DNA of 64,000 bases, from contig NZ_VZOV01000018.1 of assembly GCF_008801915.1 (NCBI RefSeq), positions 1 to 64,000 on the forward strand. Direction: 5' to 3'. Source of the stretch: Cupriavidus gilardii (GTDB lineage: Bacteria > Pseudomonadota > Gammaproteobacteria > Burkholderiales > Burkholderiaceae). Below the pieces are notes generated by a model. The model worked only from the letters and a program-made list of their open reading frames with translations, made no database searches and was not told the DNA's origin. The translations under genes and the position numbers were made by a program. Positions 25,606-36,048 of the stretch are shown one piece after another. Each line of letters opens with the position of its first letter. Within the stretch, counting starts at the first letter, position 1.

Positions 25606-27015
25606 ATGGTTTCCGATTGGCACTTCCTCTCGATGATCGAATTGGCTGCAAGAATCCGGCGCCGGGAGATCTCGCCGACTGCCGTGGTACGCGCCCAGCT
25701 CGATCGCATCGCCGCGCTCGACGGCGCACTGCACAGCTACGCCCTGGTGATGGCCGACGCGGCGATGGCCCAGGCGGAAGCCGCCGAGGCCGAGATCGCT
25801 GCCGGCCGATACCGCGGTCCGCTGCACGGCATGCCGATCGGCATCAAGGACCTGTGCTGGACCGAGGGGGTGCCGACCGCCGCCGGCATGGCGATCCATC
25901 GCGAATTCCGTCCGGACCGGGACGCCACCGTGGTACGGCGGCTTGGGGACGCCGGCGCGGTGCTGCTGGGCAAGCTGCAACTGACCGAAGGCGCGTATTC
26001 GGACCATCACCCCTCGGTCACTGCGCCGCTGAACCCGTGGCACGCCGACTACTGGCCGGGCATCTCGTCGAGCGGCGCCGGCGTGGCGACGGCGGCCGGG
26101 CTTTGCCATGGCGCCATCGCGTCGGATACCGGCGGCTCGATCCGCTGGCCGGCGGCCGCCAATGGCGTGACCGGGCTGAAGCCCACGTGGGGCCGCGTCA
26201 GCCGGCATGGCGTGTTTGCGCTGGCGCCGTCGCTAGACCATGTCGGCACCATGGCGCGCAGCGCGGCGGATGCCGGCCTGCTGCTGCAGGTCATCGCAGG
26301 CGCCGACGCGCATGACCCGACCGCTCTGCAGGAGCCGGTGCCAGACTACGTTGGCGCGATGACCTCGGAGCTGCGCGGCGTCCGCATCGGCGTCGATGCG
26401 GACTGGAACGGCGACGGCGTCGATGCCGAAGTCCAGGCCGTTGTCTGCGCTGCCACGGAGGTCTTGCGGGCGCTCGGCGCGACCGTGGTCGACGTCCGCG
26501 TTCCGGACGCGATGCGTGCGGGCAGCGCGCTGACCGACGACTGGGCCGCCAACTGCGCGGTCGAGGCGGCCGTCGAGCATGCCGCTACCTATCCGGCCCG
26601 CCGCAACGAGTATGGCGCGGTGCTGGCCTCGGTGATCGACGCGGGCCGCGCGCTGTCCGGCGTGGACTATCAGCGGATCCTGCTGCGGCGTGCCGACTTG
26701 CGCGGCCGCATGGCTGGCCTGCTCCAAACCGTCGACCTGCTGCTGACGCCAGTGCATCCGTATGCGCCGCTGTCGCTGGCCGCTGTTCGCACGCTCGGCG
26801 AACAGCCCGCGCTGATCGCCGGGCTGCAACGGTACACTTGTCCCTTCAACCTGACCGGCCATCCGACCATCACGCTGCCAGGCGGTTTGTCGCGGCTAGG
26901 GCTGCCGATCGGCTTTCAACTCGTCGCCCCGCATCTGGGCGAAGCGATGCTGGTGCGCGCGGGCGCCGCCTTCCAGGGCGCCACCGATTGGCATCGACAA
27001 CATCCGGTGAACTGA
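25606..27015 (+). CDS. Amidase (amidase-signature family)
   Basis: 469-residue serine amidase of the GatA-like signature family. The Ser-cisSer-Lys triad can be placed at K81 (IGIKDLCW), S154 in GISSSGAGVA and S178 in SDTGGSIRWPA; the loop is GISSSG rather than the common GGSSGG. These enzymes hydrolyse amides, carbamates or related C-N bonds. The ATG at 25606 was preferred to an upstream reading from 25543, which adds 21 residues of non-family sequence. The MFS carrier gene begins 1 base after the stop, so transport and hydrolysis are likely coupled, under the divergent LysR regulator. Confidence 0.92.
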   Translation: MVSDWHFLSMIELAARIRRREISPTAVVRAQLDRIAALDGALHSYALVMADAAMAQAEAAEAEIAAGRYRGPLHGMPIGIKDLCWTEGVPTAAGMAIHREFRPDRDATVVRRLGDAGAVLLGKLQLTEGAYSDHHPSVTAPLNPWHADYWPGISSSGAGVATAAGLCHGAIASDTGGSIRWPAAANGVTGLKPTWGRVSRHGVFALAPSLDHVGTMARSAADAGLLLQVIAGADAHDPTALQEPVPDYVGAMTSELRGVRIGVDADWNGDGVDAEVQAVVCAATEVLRALGATVVDVRVPDAMRAGSALTDDWAANCAVEAAVEHAATYPARRNEYGAVLASVIDAGRALSGVDYQRILLRRADLRGRMAGLLQTVDLLLTPVHPYAPLSLAAVRTLGEQPALIAGLQRYTCPFNLTGHPTITLPGGLSRLGLPIGFQLVAPHLGEAMLVRAGAAFQGATDWHRQHPVN

Positions 27016-27016
27016 C

Positions 27017-28261
27017 ATGACGACACTGGTGGTCAAGCAGCGCATTTTCTACGGGTGGTGGGTCGTCGCGGCGGCGTTTGCGGTGACCTTCGTCGGCTTC
27101 GGCAGCGCCTATACCTTCAGCGCGTTCATCGAGCCCCTGCAGCGGGAATTCGGCGCGTCGCGCGGCGCGGTGTCGCTGGTGTTCTCGCTGGCCGGCTTCC
27201 TTTACTTCGCGCTTGGCATCGTCAGCGGGCCGCTGGCCGACCGCTGGGGCGCGCGCCGCCTGTGCATTGCCGGCATGCTGCTGGTCGGCGCGGGGCTCGC
27301 GCTGGCCAGCGTCGCGCGCAATATCGTCGAGGTCTACGCGGCCTACGGGCTTGGCGTCGGCCTGGGAGTCGGCCTGGCCTATGTGCCGGCGGTCGGCGCG
27401 GTGCAGCGCTGGTTCGTCAAGCGCCGCGGTCTCGCCTCGGGGCTCGCCGTCAGCGGCATCGGTGTCGGCACGCTAGCGATGCCGCCGCTGGCTGCGCTGC
27501 TGATCGACGGCGTGGGCTGGCGCGATGCCTATCTGACGCTCGGCGTGCTGGCCGCGGTGCTCGGCGTGGGCGCCTCGCTGCTGCTGGAGAACGATCCGCG
27601 CGAGCGCGGCCTGGCGGCGGACGGCGAACCGTTGCCCGCCCACGCCCACACCGCGGCGCCGTCGGCCGATGTGTCGGTCGGCGACGCCGTACGGACGCGC
27701 CAGTTCATCAGCCTCTATGCCGCGTGCCTGATCGCCTCGTTCGGCGTGTTCGTGCCCTTCGTCCATCTGGTGCCGCACGCGCAGGACCTCGGCATCGCGC
27801 AGGGCACCGCGGTGCTGCTGCTGGGCGTGATCGGCATCGGCAGCACGGCCGGACGGTTCTTCCTCGGCAGCCTGGCCGATAGCATGGGCCGGCAGCGCTT
27901 CCTGCTGTGCACGGTGATCGCGCTGGCGTTCACGCTGGTGATCTGGGCCGTCGCCACCGGCTTCTGGATGCTGGCGCTGTTCGCCTTCCTGTTCGGCGCC
28001 TGCTATGGCGGCTGGGTCGCGGTGCTGCCGGCGGTGGTGATGGACCTGTTCGGCGGCCGCAACGTCGGCGGCATCATCGGCGTGCTGTACACCAGCGTGG
28101 CCTTCGGCACGCTGATCGGGCCGAGCGCGGCCGGCTATGCCTTCGATGCGAGCCGCAGCTATACGCTGCCGATCCTGGCGGCGGTGGCGGCGAATCTGCT
28201 GGCGGCGGGAATTCTGATGGTGGCGGCGAAGGACACGACGCGCGGCGCCGGGCAGGGCTGA
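27017..28261 (+). CDS. MFS transporter, oxalate-formate antiporter/monocarboxylate-like
   Basis: 414-residue membrane protein with 12 predicted helices. It begins IFYGWWVVAAAFAVTFVGFG, typical of OFA/MCT-like MFS members. The loop-2 motif GPLADRWGARRLCIAGML and the corresponding GSLADSMGRQRF in the second half are both present. The gene starts one base after the amidase stop, so the pair is translationally coupled and probably imports the amidase substrate or exports a product. It converges on mnmE with 32 bases between stops. Confidence 0.9.
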   Translation: MTTLVVKQRIFYGWWVVAAAFAVTFVGFGSAYTFSAFIEPLQREFGASRGAVSLVFSLAGFLYFALGIVSGPLADRWGARRLCIAGMLLVGAGLALASVARNIVEVYAAYGLGVGLGVGLAYVPAVGAVQRWFVKRRGLASGLAVSGIGVGTLAMPPLAALLIDGVGWRDAYLTLGVLAAVLGVGASLLLENDPRERGLAADGEPLPAHAHTAAPSADVSVGDAVRTRQFISLYAACLIASFGVFVPFVHLVPHAQDLGIAQGTAVLLLGVIGIGSTAGRFFLGSLADSMGRQRFLLCTVIALAFTLVIWAVATGFWMLALFAFLFGACYGGWVAVLPAVVMDLFGGRNVGGIIGVLYTSVAFGTLIGPSAAGYAFDASRSYTLPILAAVAANLLAAGILMVAAKDTTRGAGQG

Positions 28262-28293
28262 CGTCCAGCCTGGGGGCAGCGCGCAAACCGGCC

Positions 28294-29727
28294 CTACTTG
28301 CCGATGCAGAACCGCGTGAAGATCGTGCCCAGCAGATCGTCGCTGGTGAATTCGCCGGTGATGCTGTTCAGGTGCTCCTGCGCCAGCCGCAATTCCTCGG
28401 CGAACAGGTCCAGCGCCTTGTCCTGCTGATCGGCGCGTTCGGCAGCGAGATCCAGATGCGATTGCGCGCTGCGCAGCGCGTTCAGATGGCGCTCGCGCGC
28501 GAGGAAGGCGCCCTCGTTGCCGGCCTGCCAGCCGATCACGCGCAGCAGTTCGTGGCGCAGCAGATCGATGCCGGCGCCGGTGCGCGCCGAGATCCAGATC
28601 TCGGTCGGGTTCGGGCCGTTGGCCACGACCACGTGCGGGCGGTTGCCGCCGAACGTAGTGGCGCCGACCGCGGGCGCCAGATCGATCTTGTTGACCACGC
28701 GCAGGATCGGCGCGCCCGGCGGCAGATGACCGGACAAGCGATCGTCGATCGCATCGTCGATTTCGGACAGGCCATGCTGCAGGTAGTCGGTCGCATCGAT
28801 CAGATGCAGCACCACGTCGGCGCGGCCGATCGCCTCCCAGGTGCGTTCGATGCCGATGCGCTCGACCTCGTCGACCGCGTCCTCGCGCAGGCCCGCGGTG
28901 TCGATGATATGCAGCGGGATGCCTTCGATCTGGATCGTCTCGCGCACGCGATCGCGCGTGGTGCCGGCGATCGGCGTGACGATGGCAAGCTCCGCGCCGG
29001 CCAGCGCGTTCAGCAGCGACGACTTGCCGACGTTCGGCTGGCCGGCCAGCACCACCGACAGGCCTTCGCGCAACAGCGAACCCTGCCGCGCCTGCGCCAG
29101 CACGCCGCCCAGCGCGCTACGGATCGTATCGAGCTGGCCGCGCGCGTCCGACGCCTCGAGGAAATCGATCTCCTCTTCCGGAAAGTCGAGCGTGGCCTCG
29201 ACCAGCATGCGTAGATGAATCACCTGCTCCACCAGCGCGCGGATCGCCTGCGAGAACGCGCCTTCCATCGAGCGCGCCGCCGATCGCGCAGCGGCCTCGG
29301 TGCTGGCCTCGATCAGATCCGCCACGGCCTCGGCCTGCGCGAGATCGAGCTTGTCGTTGAGGAAGGCGCGGCGCGTGAATTCGCCGGGTTCGGCCAGGCG
29401 CAGCCCGACTTCGCGGCCCGCCTGCAGGCAGCGTGTCAGCAGCATCTGCATCACCACCGGGCCGCCGTGGCCCTGCAGCTCGAGCACGTCCTCGCCGGTG
29501 TACGAATGCGGGCCGGGAAAGAACAGCGCGATGCCGTGATCGATCACCTCGCCCTTGCCGTCGAGAAAGGGCAGATAGGTGGCGCGGCGCGGCGTCAGCG
29601 GCTGGCCGCAGACCGCGCGCGCGATCGTGCCGGCTTCGGGTCCGGATACGCGGACCACGCCGATGCCGCCCCGTCCGGGCGCGGTGGCGATGGCGGCGAT
29701 CGTGTCGATGCTGGGCTGGGCGGTCAT
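28294..29727 (-). CDS. mnmE: tRNA modification GTPase MnmE
   Basis: 477-residue enzyme that, with MnmG, installs the carboxymethylaminomethyl group on U34 of several tRNAs. The N-terminal tetrahydrofolate-binding domain opens [22 protein letters not shown]. The G domain has G1 GQPNVGKSS (about 225), G2 TTRDR and G3 DTAGLRE. The helical domain ends with the invariant FCIGK. Length and motifs are normal. It is the last gene of the leftward yidC-side group, although a terminator and a CHAD gene separate it from yidC; the CHAD stop is 20 bases upstream. Confidence 0.97.
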   Translation of the reverse strand: MTAQPSIDTIAAIATAPGRGGIGVVRVSGPEAGTIARAVCGQPLTPRRATYLPFLDGKGEVIDHGIALFFPGPHSYTGEDVLELQGHGGPVVMQMLLTRCLQAGREVGLRLAEPGEFTRRAFLNDKLDLAQAEAVADLIEASTEAAARSAARSMEGAFSQAIRALVEQVIHLRMLVEATLDFPEEEIDFLEASDARGQLDTIRSALGGVLAQARQGSLLREGLSVVLAGQPNVGKSSLLNALAGAELAIVTPIAGTTRDRVRETIQIEGIPLHIIDTAGLREDAVDEVERIGIERTWEAIGRADVVLHLIDATDYLQHGLSEIDDAIDDRLSGHLPPGAPILRVVNKIDLAPAVGATTFGGNRPHVVVANGPNPTEIWISARTGAGIDLLRHELLRVIGWQAGNEGAFLARERHLNALRSAQSHLDLAAERADQQDKALDLFAEELRLAQEHLNSITGEFTSDDLLGTIFTRFCIGK

Positions 29728-29746
29728 AGGGCGGTATTGTCGCAGA

Positions 29747-30685
29747 TCAACGCGGCGTCGGCGTCACCAGTTGGGCAGTCTTCGATGGGGACAGGGGCGG
29801 CGGCATCGCGGTCATGGCAGTCGTTGCAGATGCCGCGGCGATTGGTGTCCCCGCCGTCCCCGCGGATTCGAACGGATGCTCCTCGCCCGGGCCGGACAGC
29901 AGCGCGGACAGCAGGCTGCGAGCGCTGGCCGCATCGGTCTGCGCGCCGAGCCTGGCCTGGCGGGCGACCAGCTTGCGATGGACGCGGCCGGTGTAGCGCC
30001 CCGGCAGCACCGGGCCGACGGCCTCGATCGCGTAGCGCAGCCGCTTGCCGGCGACGCGCAGCGCGTGCAGAACGTCGGCAGCCGGCGCAAGCGCCAGGTC
30101 CGCTTCGGTTCCGAGTTCGCGCCAGCGCGCCTTCAGCGCCCGTACGCTGCGTCGCGCCTTGCGCACGCGTCGGCGCGCCAGCCGGCCCAGCGGCGCATTG
30201 GCCTTGCCCGGGATACCGTCGACCGCGCGATGGCGCAGCGCGGCCAGATCGTCGTCGAGCACCGGCAAGGTCTGGCTGCGCAGGGCGTGCAGAACCGTCA
30301 TCAGCGTCGCCCGCGCCGCCTCCCGCCTGGACTGCGCACTGTCGAGCAGCGCCAGAAGTACCGGATCGCCCGGCTGGCGCGATACCGCCGGCTGCAGCGT
30401 GTCGGCGATCAAGACGTCCCAATCGCGTACCGGGCCGGTGGCGCGCATCAGGTCGCGCAGCACGATGCGCCAGCGCGCCGCCACCGTTCCCGGCAGCGCG
30501 GGGGCAAAGACCCAGCGCACCGCACGCAGGTGGCGGACCGCCACGCGCAGGGCATGCAGGTCGTCGGGCCGGTCACGGCGGTCCAGCGCACGCAGCGCGT
30601 CGGCGATGCGCTGCAGATCGGCGGCGGCCAACGCGACAAAGGCGTCGAGCGCGCGCATCCGGCGTTTCAGTGTGAGGGTGCCCAT
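29747..30685 (-). CDS. CHAD-domain protein
   Basis: 312-residue soluble protein. Two helical halves each carry the conserved His/basic helix of CHAD domains: [18 protein letters not shown] near 45 and [16 protein letters not shown] near 208. CHAD domains bind polyphosphate or other phosphates through these basic faces and often accompany polyphosphate granules or CYTH triphosphatases; no CYTH partner is adjacent. The C-terminal ~50 residues are Ala/Ser/Thr-rich and likely disordered. Located 20 bases upstream of mnmE and likely co-transcribed with it. The start at 30685 lacks a good Shine-Dalgarno. Confidence 0.88.
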   Translation of the reverse strand: MGTLTLKRRMRALDAFVALAAADLQRIADALRALDRRDRPDDLHALRVAVRHLRAVRWVFAPALPGTVAARWRIVLRDLMRATGPVRDWDVLIADTLQPAVSRQPGDPVLLALLDSAQSRREAARATLMTVLHALRSQTLPVLDDDLAALRHRAVDGIPGKANAPLGRLARRRVRKARRSVRALKARWRELGTEADLALAPAADVLHALRVAGKRLRYAIEAVGPVLPGRYTGRVHRKLVARQARLGAQTDAASARSLLSALLSGPGEEHPFESAGTAGTPIAAASATTAMTAMPPPLSPSKTAQLVTPTPR

Positions 30686-30802
30686 GTCGCCATATTGGAG
30701 CCGGTGGCTCGCGCCGGCCCGCTGTCAATTCACCTGGCTACAGTGTAGGAAACGGCCTCGCTTGAAGCGGCGCATGGTCGTCTTCGGGTCCCGCGGCCAC
30801 CC

Positions 30803-30833
30803 AAAGAAAAAGCCCGACGCCTTCGCGTCGGGC
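30803..30833 (-). terminator. Intrinsic terminator after yidC
   Basis: On the minus strand GCCCGACGC-GAAG-GCGTCGGGC is followed by TTTTTCTTT, a strong rho-independent terminator 28 bases after the yidC stop. It separates the ribosomal/insertase operon from the CHAD-mnmE pair. Confidence 0.92.
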
Positions 30834-30860
30834 CTTGTCGCGGCGAGGTGCCGGTCGGGC

Positions 30861-32522
30861 TCAGCCCTTGGCCGGCGCCGGAGTCTTGCCTTTGCCCAGC
30901 ATCCGGTTGATCTGCCATTGCTGCGCGATCGACAGGATGTTGTTGACCACCCAGTACAGCACCAGGCCGGCGGGGAAGAAGAAGAACATCACCGAGAACA
31001 CCAGCGGCATGATCATCATGACCTTGGCCTGGATCGGGTCCGGCGGCGTCGGGTTCAGCTTGGTCTGCACGAACATCGACACGGCCATCACGATCGGCAG
31101 GATGTAGAACGGGTCGGGTACCGACAGGTCCTTGATCCAGCCCAGCCACGGCGCGCCGCGCATCTCGACCGACGACAGCAGCACCCAGTAGAGCGCGATG
31201 AACACCGGAATCTGGATCAGGATCGGCAGGCAGCCGCCGAGCGGATTGACCTTCTCGGTGCGGTACAGCGCCATCATCTCCTGGTTCATCTTCTGCGGAT
31301 CGTTCTTGTAACGCTCGCGGATCGACGTCATGCGCGGCTGCAGGTCCTTCATCTTGCCCATCGACTTGTAGCTAGCCGCGGACAGCGGGAAGAACACCAG
31401 CTTGATCAGCACGGTCAGCGCGATGATCGACCAGCCCCAGTTGCCCAGGATGCCGTGCAGCTTCTCGAGCAGCCAGAACAGCGGCTTGGCCAGGATGGTC
31501 AGCCAGCCATAGTCCTTGACCAGCTCCAGGCCCGGCGCGATCTGCTCGAGCATGTGCTCTTCCTGCGGACCGGCGAACAGGCGCGCGTCGGTCGACACCG
31601 TCGCGCCCGGCGCGATCTCGCCCAGCGGCTGCTGCACGCCGACGCGATACAGGTTCGGGTCGATCTGCTCGACGTAGAAGCTGTGCTGCTTGCCGGTCTG
31701 CGGCAGCCAGGCCGAGGCGAAGTAGTGCTGCACCATCGCGACCCAGCCGTTGTCCGACGCGCCGGGCAGCGTGACCTTGCCCTTGGCGATGTCTTCGAAA
31801 CTGATCTTGTGGTACTTGTCCGCGTCGGTGTAGACCGCCGGGCCGGTGAAGGTGCTGTAGAACTGCGACTGCTCGACATGGCTGCCGTCACGCGCCAGTT
31901 CCATGTACAGCGTCGGCGAGACCGGCTGCGCGCGGTTGTTGGTCACGTCGAAGCGCGTCGCGACCACATAGCTGCCCTTCTGGAAGCGGTAGGTCTTGGC
32001 AAAGCGCACGCCGTCCTTCTCGGCGGTCAGCACGACGTCGAGCGAACCGGCGTTGCCCAGGTCGCGCGGACCCGGCGCGGCGGCGAACACCGTCGTGTGG
32101 TTCGGCAGGTCGCCATTGATCAGGCCCGAGCGCGCCATATAGGTATGCGCGGCGCTGCGCTGGAACAGCACGACCGGATTGCCCGCCTCGTCCTTGTGGC
32201 GCAGCAGTTCGAGACGAGACAGGATGCCGCCCGCGGTATCGATCTCGGCGCGGACCACGTCGGTCGTGATCACGATCTTCTCGCCGGCCGGTGCGGGGGC
32301 CTGCGGCGCGGCCGCCGGGGCGCCGGTCGGGGATGCGCCGCCAACCGCCTTCGGCACGTCGCTGCGGGCCTGCGGCGCGCTCGCCGGCGTGCCGGTGGCC
32401 GCGGGTTGCGAGGCGCTCGGGAAGAACATCGAGGCGTGGCCGTTGGCGCGCTGCCAATTGTCGTAGAGCAGCACGAGGGACATCGAGAAGATGACCCAGA
32501 GGATGGTGCGTTTGATATCCAT
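30861..32522 (-). CDS. yidC: Membrane protein insertase YidC
   Basis: 553-residue inner-membrane insertase. It starts [23 protein letters not shown] (TM1), has a long Ala/Pro linker, the periplasmic beta-supersandwich domain (about 80-340), and the conserved C-terminal five-helix core with [13 protein letters not shown], the basic cytoplasmic hairpin ([32 protein letters not shown]) and [20 protein letters not shown]. YidC inserts membrane proteins alone or with SecYEG. The gene lies 20 bases after yidD in the conserved rpmH-rnpA-yidD-yidC order. Confidence 0.97.
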   Translation of the reverse strand: MDIKRTILWVIFSMSLVLLYDNWQRANGHASMFFPSASQPAATGTPASAPQARSDVPKAVGGASPTGAPAAAPQAPAPAGEKIVITTDVVRAEIDTAGGILSRLELLRHKDEAGNPVVLFQRSAAHTYMARSGLINGDLPNHTTVFAAAPGPRDLGNAGSLDVVLTAEKDGVRFAKTYRFQKGSYVVATRFDVTNNRAQPVSPTLYMELARDGSHVEQSQFYSTFTGPAVYTDADKYHKISFEDIAKGKVTLPGASDNGWVAMVQHYFASAWLPQTGKQHSFYVEQIDPNLYRVGVQQPLGEIAPGATVSTDARLFAGPQEEHMLEQIAPGLELVKDYGWLTILAKPLFWLLEKLHGILGNWGWSIIALTVLIKLVFFPLSAASYKSMGKMKDLQPRMTSIRERYKNDPQKMNQEMMALYRTEKVNPLGGCLPILIQIPVFIALYWVLLSSVEMRGAPWLGWIKDLSVPDPFYILPIVMAVSMFVQTKLNPTPPDPIQAKVMMIMPLVFSVMFFFFPAGLVLYWVVNNILSIAQQWQINRMLGKGKTPAPAKG

Positions 32523-32542
32523 GTCTCGCTGTATCTGGGAAT

Positions 32543-32803
32543 TCAGGGTCTGGGCAGCCGGACGCTGACCGACGGGCGGGCGGCATCGCGCGAGGGCGGC
32601 ACCGGATCATACCCGCCTTGCGCGAAGGGATGGCAACGGCACAGCCGGCGGGCGGCCAGCCAGCTGCCGCGCGCGGCGCCATGACCGATGATGGCTTCGC
32701 GGGCGTAGTTGGAACAGGTCGGCATGAAGCGGCACTGCGAGCCCAGGTAAGGACTCAGCGCGATCTTGTAGAAGCGCAGCAGGGCAAGCAGGATAGGCTT
32801 CAT
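32543..32803 (-). CDS. yidD: Membrane protein insertion efficiency factor YidD
   Basis: 86-residue protein with the full YidD signature: [31 protein letters not shown] and [16 protein letters not shown]. It has an amphipathic N-terminus and three conserved cysteines. YidD sits at the inner face of the membrane and supports YidC-dependent insertion. It begins 14 bases after the rnpA stop and ends 20 bases before yidC. Confidence 0.96.
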   Translation of the reverse strand: MKPILLALLRFYKIALSPYLGSQCRFMPTCSNYAREAIIGHGAARGSWLAARRLCRCHPFAQGGYDPVPPSRDAARPSVSVRLPRP

Positions 32804-32817
32804 GTCGGTGCCCTCGA

Positions 32818-33342
32818 TCAGGCGCCGGAAGGCGAGGTGAGCGCAGCGGGCGGAGCGGACGGCAGGGGCCGGGCGGCGACTTCCATCAGCTCGACCAGTT
32901 CGGCCTGGCAGGCCAGCCGGACTGCGCGGCGGCTGGGGAATTCGGTGCGCGGGAACTTGGCCTGCAATCGCAGCAACACGTCGCGGCCGACCAGTTGGTC
33001 CTGCCGCTGGCGGAACAGTTCCCGCACCATGCGCTTCACCAGATTACGCTCGGCGGCGCGCGGCGCAAACTTCTTGCCGACCACGATGCCCAGCCGCCCC
33101 TGCGGCTGGCCGTTGGCGCGGACATAAAGCACGAAATGGGCGCTGCGGCGCCGCGGGCGCAAAGCAAAAACGGATGAAAACTCATCCGTCTTTGTGAGCC
33201 TCGCGGCTTTAGGAAAGGCATGGGTCGGCACGCTGGTCAGACTGGGCTGGCACGCGTTGCCGGGCCGTCCTCGGGGCAAGGCACAGGGGACAACGGCGAA
33301 GGGCGTCGGCCGGGACTCGACCGCGCCGGGCACCGCGCTCAT
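32818..33342 (-). CDS. rnpA: Ribonuclease P protein component
   Basis: RnpA binds the catalytic RNase P RNA and its pre-tRNA substrates. The conserved part (from about residue 42) reads [19 protein letters not shown], then [42 protein letters not shown] with the RNR-type RNA-binding helix. The first 40 residues of the 174-residue reading ([16 protein letters not shown]...) are not conserved; a later start is possible, although extended N-termini are common in Burkholderiaceae. It lies 54 bases after rpmH in the standard operon. Confidence 0.94.
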   Translation of the reverse strand: MSAVPGAVESRPTPFAVVPCALPRGRPGNACQPSLTSVPTHAFPKAARLTKTDEFSSVFALRPRRRSAHFVLYVRANGQPQGRLGIVVGKKFAPRAAERNLVKRMVRELFRQRQDQLVGRDVLLRLQAKFPRTEFPSRRAVRLACQAELVELMEVAARPLPSAPPAALTSPSGA

Positions 33343-33396
33343 GCGCCGGCGCTTGCCGGCTGCATCGAGGCGGGCCGCCGTCCCGTCACCCGGCCC

Positions 33397-33531
33397 TTAG
33401 ACTGCCAGGCGCTTGCGGCCCTTGGCGCGGCGCGCGTTGATCACGGCGCGGCCGCCACGGGTCTTCATGCGCACGCGGAAACCATGGGTACGCTTGCGGC
33501 GGGTAACGGAAGGTTGGTAGGTACGTTTCAT
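33397..33531 (-). CDS. rpmH: 50S ribosomal protein L34
   Basis: 44-residue basic protein, [18 protein letters not shown] through GRKRLAV, an exact family match in length and motif. GAGAG precedes the ATG. It is the first gene of the leftward operon and is served by a consensus-like promoter with a leader of about 280 bases. Confidence 0.98.
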   Translation of the reverse strand: MKRTYQPSVTRRKRTHGFRVRMKTRGGRAVINARRAKGRKRLAV

Positions 33532-33820
33532 GTTGCACTCTCTGGTTGATCTGGGCACGCCCGGCCGCGAAGGGGCCGTGGCTGCCGCGTATGGTTCGCA
33601 TGGGGCCGCCGCGGATGCGGTACTGCCGACGCTTGTGATTGTCCTGAAGCTGACCTGACGCCGGCCTAGGGTGTCGCGATACAGGTTTCGCGACGCAGGC
33701 TGGGCGGGATGACCGCGCGGCTGGCGCGGGCGACCCGTGCTCAGGTCCGCCGCCGCTTATGAAGCGGGTCAGACCCGGCGATGCGCATACGTGATCCCCT
33801 GCCGCATCGCAGAACCCGCC

Positions 33821-33849
33821 ATTTAACGGATTTTCCGCGCGCCTGTCAA
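33821..33849 (-). promoter_or_regulatory. Sigma-70 promoter of the rpmH operon
   Basis: Minus strand: TTGACA (33849-33844), a 17-base spacer, then TTAAAT (33826-33821). The -35 is perfect and the spacing optimal. It would give an rpmH leader of about 280 nucleotides. Confidence 0.85.
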
Positions 33850-33899
33850 GGCTGCCGTGGGAGGATGCCGCTGTACGGGTGCACGCACAGGCAATCGCG

Positions 33900-34126
33900 G
33901 CGGTTTTCTTGTCCACAGTGATGCGATGCACATTTTCGAGTGCCCCAAACACCGCTTTTTCGGCGTGATGCGAAGAGCAATCCCCTTTTAAATCAAACGA
34001 TTGCCTTCTATAAGTGCCGACTGCGGCGCTGCGCCGGTCTGAGTTGTGCACAGTCATCCACCGAATTTTCACAAGTTGTCCACAGACTTATCCTTTGTGG
34101 ATAACTTGGGCCGGGGGGTACAATCC
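33900..34126. other. Probable replication origin oriC
   Basis: Between rpmH and dnaA, the usual origin site in this group. DnaA boxes are a perfect TGTGGATAA at 34096-34104, TTGTCCACA at 34076-34084 and again at 33909-33917 (one mismatch each), and weaker copies near 34044 and 34054. An AT-richer stretch at about 33950-34010 (including CCTTTTAAATCAAACG) is the likely unwinding element. TTATCC and GGATAA form an inverted repeat at 34088-34104. Function is inferred; a plus-minus GC-skew switch here would support it. Confidence 0.8.
34095..34124 (+). promoter_or_regulatory. dnaA promoter with DnaA box over the -35
   Basis: The -10 TACAAT (34119-34124) has a -35 TTGTGG (34095-34100) at 18 bases. 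The perfect DnaA box at 34096-34104 overlaps the -35, so DnaA binding would block transcription: classical autoregulation. Confidence 0.65.
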
Positions 34127-34338
34127 CGGTCCAAACACAACACGGCCTGCGTGGCGCACGCACAACCCGAGGTGTGCAGGACATGACGGTTAGGCGGCTT
34201 GGCGGGCGGGGGACCCGACAAGCCAGCTGCGGTAGCGGTCATGCCGGCACTCGGGAGACAGCGGCGCCCTTTTTTATTGGGACTCGAAAGATTGCTGACG
34301 TGACGACACGCGGCCGTGGCACTACCCAACAACAACCG

Positions 34339-36048
34339 ATGCAAGATTTCTGGCAGGCGGCAGCCGCGCAGCTCGAGCGCGAACTGACGCCTCAACAGTT
34401 CAAGACCTGGATCAAGCCGCTGGCGCCGGTGGCGTTCGACGAGAACGCCCTGTCGCTGCGCATCGCCGCGCCCAACCGCTTCAAGCTCGACTGGGTCAAG
34501 AGCCAGTTCTCGGGGCGCATCACCGCGCTCGCCTGCGAGTACTGGGAGGCGCAGGTGAGCGTCCACTTCGTCCTCGACCCAACCGCGTCGGGGCGTGCGG
34601 CAGCGAACGGCTATCCGGCCGCGGGCAATCCGGGCGGCCCATACGGTGCCGCCCAGGATCCGGCCGCCCCGGGCGCGGCAGGTCCCGCCGCCCATCTGGC
34701 GCCGGCCTACGGCGCCGGCCAGGCGATGGGCCAGCCGCCCGTGCACGGCGGCCAGGCGCCCGGCCCGGGCGCGCTGATGTATGGCGCGCCGGAGCAACCG
34801 GGTGCCGGCGTGGCCGCGCCGGCCGGCTATGGCGCCATCCATGGCGGAATTGGTGCCGGCATGGGCCACCCGCAAGCGGCCCCCTACTCCGGCGGCAGCC
34901 AGGCGATCGGCGCCGATGTGGTCGATGTCGACGTGCCGCAACTGGACCCGGCCGAAGCCGCGGCCCGCTCTTATCGCGTCGCGCAGCAACCGATGCCGGG
35001 CCAGCAACCGGCCGACACGGTCCATGAGCGCTCGCGGCTCAACCCGATCCTGACCTTCGACAATTTCGTCACCGGCAAGGCGAACCAGCTCGCGCGCGCC
35101 GCGGCGATCCAGGTCGCCAACAATCCCGGCAAGTCGTACAACCCGCTGTACCTGTATGGCGGCGTCGGCCTCGGCAAGACCCACCTGATCCACGCGATCG
35201 GCAACTTCATGCTGATGGAGAACCCGCGCGCCCGGATCCGCTATATCCATGCCGAGCAGTACGTGTCCGATGTGGTCAAGGCGTATCAGCGCAAGGCGTT
35301 CGACGAGTTCAAGCGCTACTATCACTCGCTCGATCTGTTGCTGATCGACGACATTCAGTTCTTCTCGGGCAAGAACCGCACGCAGGAGGAATTCTTCTAT
35401 GCGTTCGAGGCGCTGATCGCCAATCGCGCCCAGGTCATCATCACAAGCGATACCTATCCGAAGGAAATCACCGGCATCGACGACCGGCTGATCTCGCGCT
35501 TCGACTCCGGCCTGACCGTCGCCATCGAGCCGCCCGAGCTCGAAATGCGCGTCGCGATCCTGATGAAGAAGGCGGCTGCCGAGAACGTTTCGGTTCCCGA
35601 GGAAGTGGCCTTCTTCGTTGCCAAGCACCTGCGTTCCAACGTTCGCGAGCTGGAAGGCGCGCTGCGCAAGATCCTGGCGTTCTCGAACTTCCACGGCAAG
35701 GACATCACGATCGAGGTCACGCGCGAAGCGCTGAAGGACCTGCTGACCGTACAGAACCGGCAGATTTCGGTAGAGAACATTCAGAAAACCTGCGCCGACT
35801 TCTACAACATCAAGGTCGCCGACATGTATTCCAAAAAGCGGCCTGCCAATATTGCGCGGCCGCGCCAGATCGCAATGTATCTGGCCAAGGAATTGACGCA
35901 GAAGAGCCTGCCCGAGATCGGCGAGCTGTTCGGGGGACGCGACCACACCACCGTGCTGCACGCGGTACGCAAGATCGCCGACGAGCGCAGCAAGGACGCC
36001 CAGCTCAATCACGAACTGCACGTTCTGGAACAGACGCTGAAGGGTTGA
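34339..36048 (+). CDS. dnaA: Chromosomal replication initiator DnaA
   Basis: 569-residue initiator ATPase. Domain I starts [28 protein letters not shown]. Domain II (about 85-225) is an unusually long Gly/Ala/Pro/Gln-rich linker. Domain III carries Walker [10 protein letters not shown], Walker [10 protein letters not shown] and the sensor and arginine-finger region ISRFDSGL. Domain IV ends with the DnaA-box-binding [15 protein letters not shown]. The ATG at 34339 is chosen by homology, since MQDFWQ is the conserved start in relatives; no Shine-Dalgarno is visible, and a GTG at 34300 is the alternative. It lies downstream of oriC and heads dnaA-dnaN-gyrB. Confidence 0.97.
   Translation: MQDFWQAAAAQLERELTPQQFKTWIKPLAPVAFDENALSLRIAAPNRFKLDWVKSQFSGRITALACEYWEAQVSVHFVLDPTASGRAAANGYPAAGNPGGPYGAAQDPAAPGAAGPAAHLAPAYGAGQAMGQPPVHGGQAPGPGALMYGAPEQPGAGVAAPAGYGAIHGGIGAGMGHPQAAPYSGGSQAIGADVVDVDVPQLDPAEAAARSYRVAQQPMPGQQPADTVHERSRLNPILTFDNFVTGKANQLARAAAIQVANNPGKSYNPLYLYGGVGLGKTHLIHAIGNFMLMENPRARIRYIHAEQYVSDVVKAYQRKAFDEFKRYYHSLDLLLIDDIQFFSGKNRTQEEFFYAFEALIANRAQVIITSDTYPKEITGIDDRLISRFDSGLTVAIEPPELEMRVAILMKKAAAENVSVPEEVAFFVAKHLRSNVRELEGALRKILAFSNFHGKDITIEVTREALKDLLTVQNRQISVENIQKTCADFYNIKVADMYSKKRPANIARPRQIAMYLAKELTQKSLPEIGELFGGRDHTTVLHAVRKIADERSKDAQLNHELHVLEQTLKG

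Larger units (their letters stand above)
33532..34338. other. rpmH-dnaA intergenic region
   Basis: 807 bases without a supported gene. From left to right it holds the rpmH leader, the rpmH promoter (33821-33849), the probable chromosome origin (33900-34126), the dnaA promoter and a 215-base dnaA leader. In-frame readings across it have no family resemblance and are regarded as chance. Confidence 0.8.

Noticed and set aside
33730-33790. CAGGTCCGCC...GGTCAGACCCGG segment reminiscent of the SRP RNA core
   Set aside because: Lacks the conserved GGAAGGAAGCAGCC tetraloop region and overall hairpin; treated as part of the rpmH leader.
33386-34072. 228-codon leftward frame across rpmH and its leader
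   Set aside because: Out of frame with rpmH, runs through the rpmH promoter and has no similarity; rpmH itself explains the locus.
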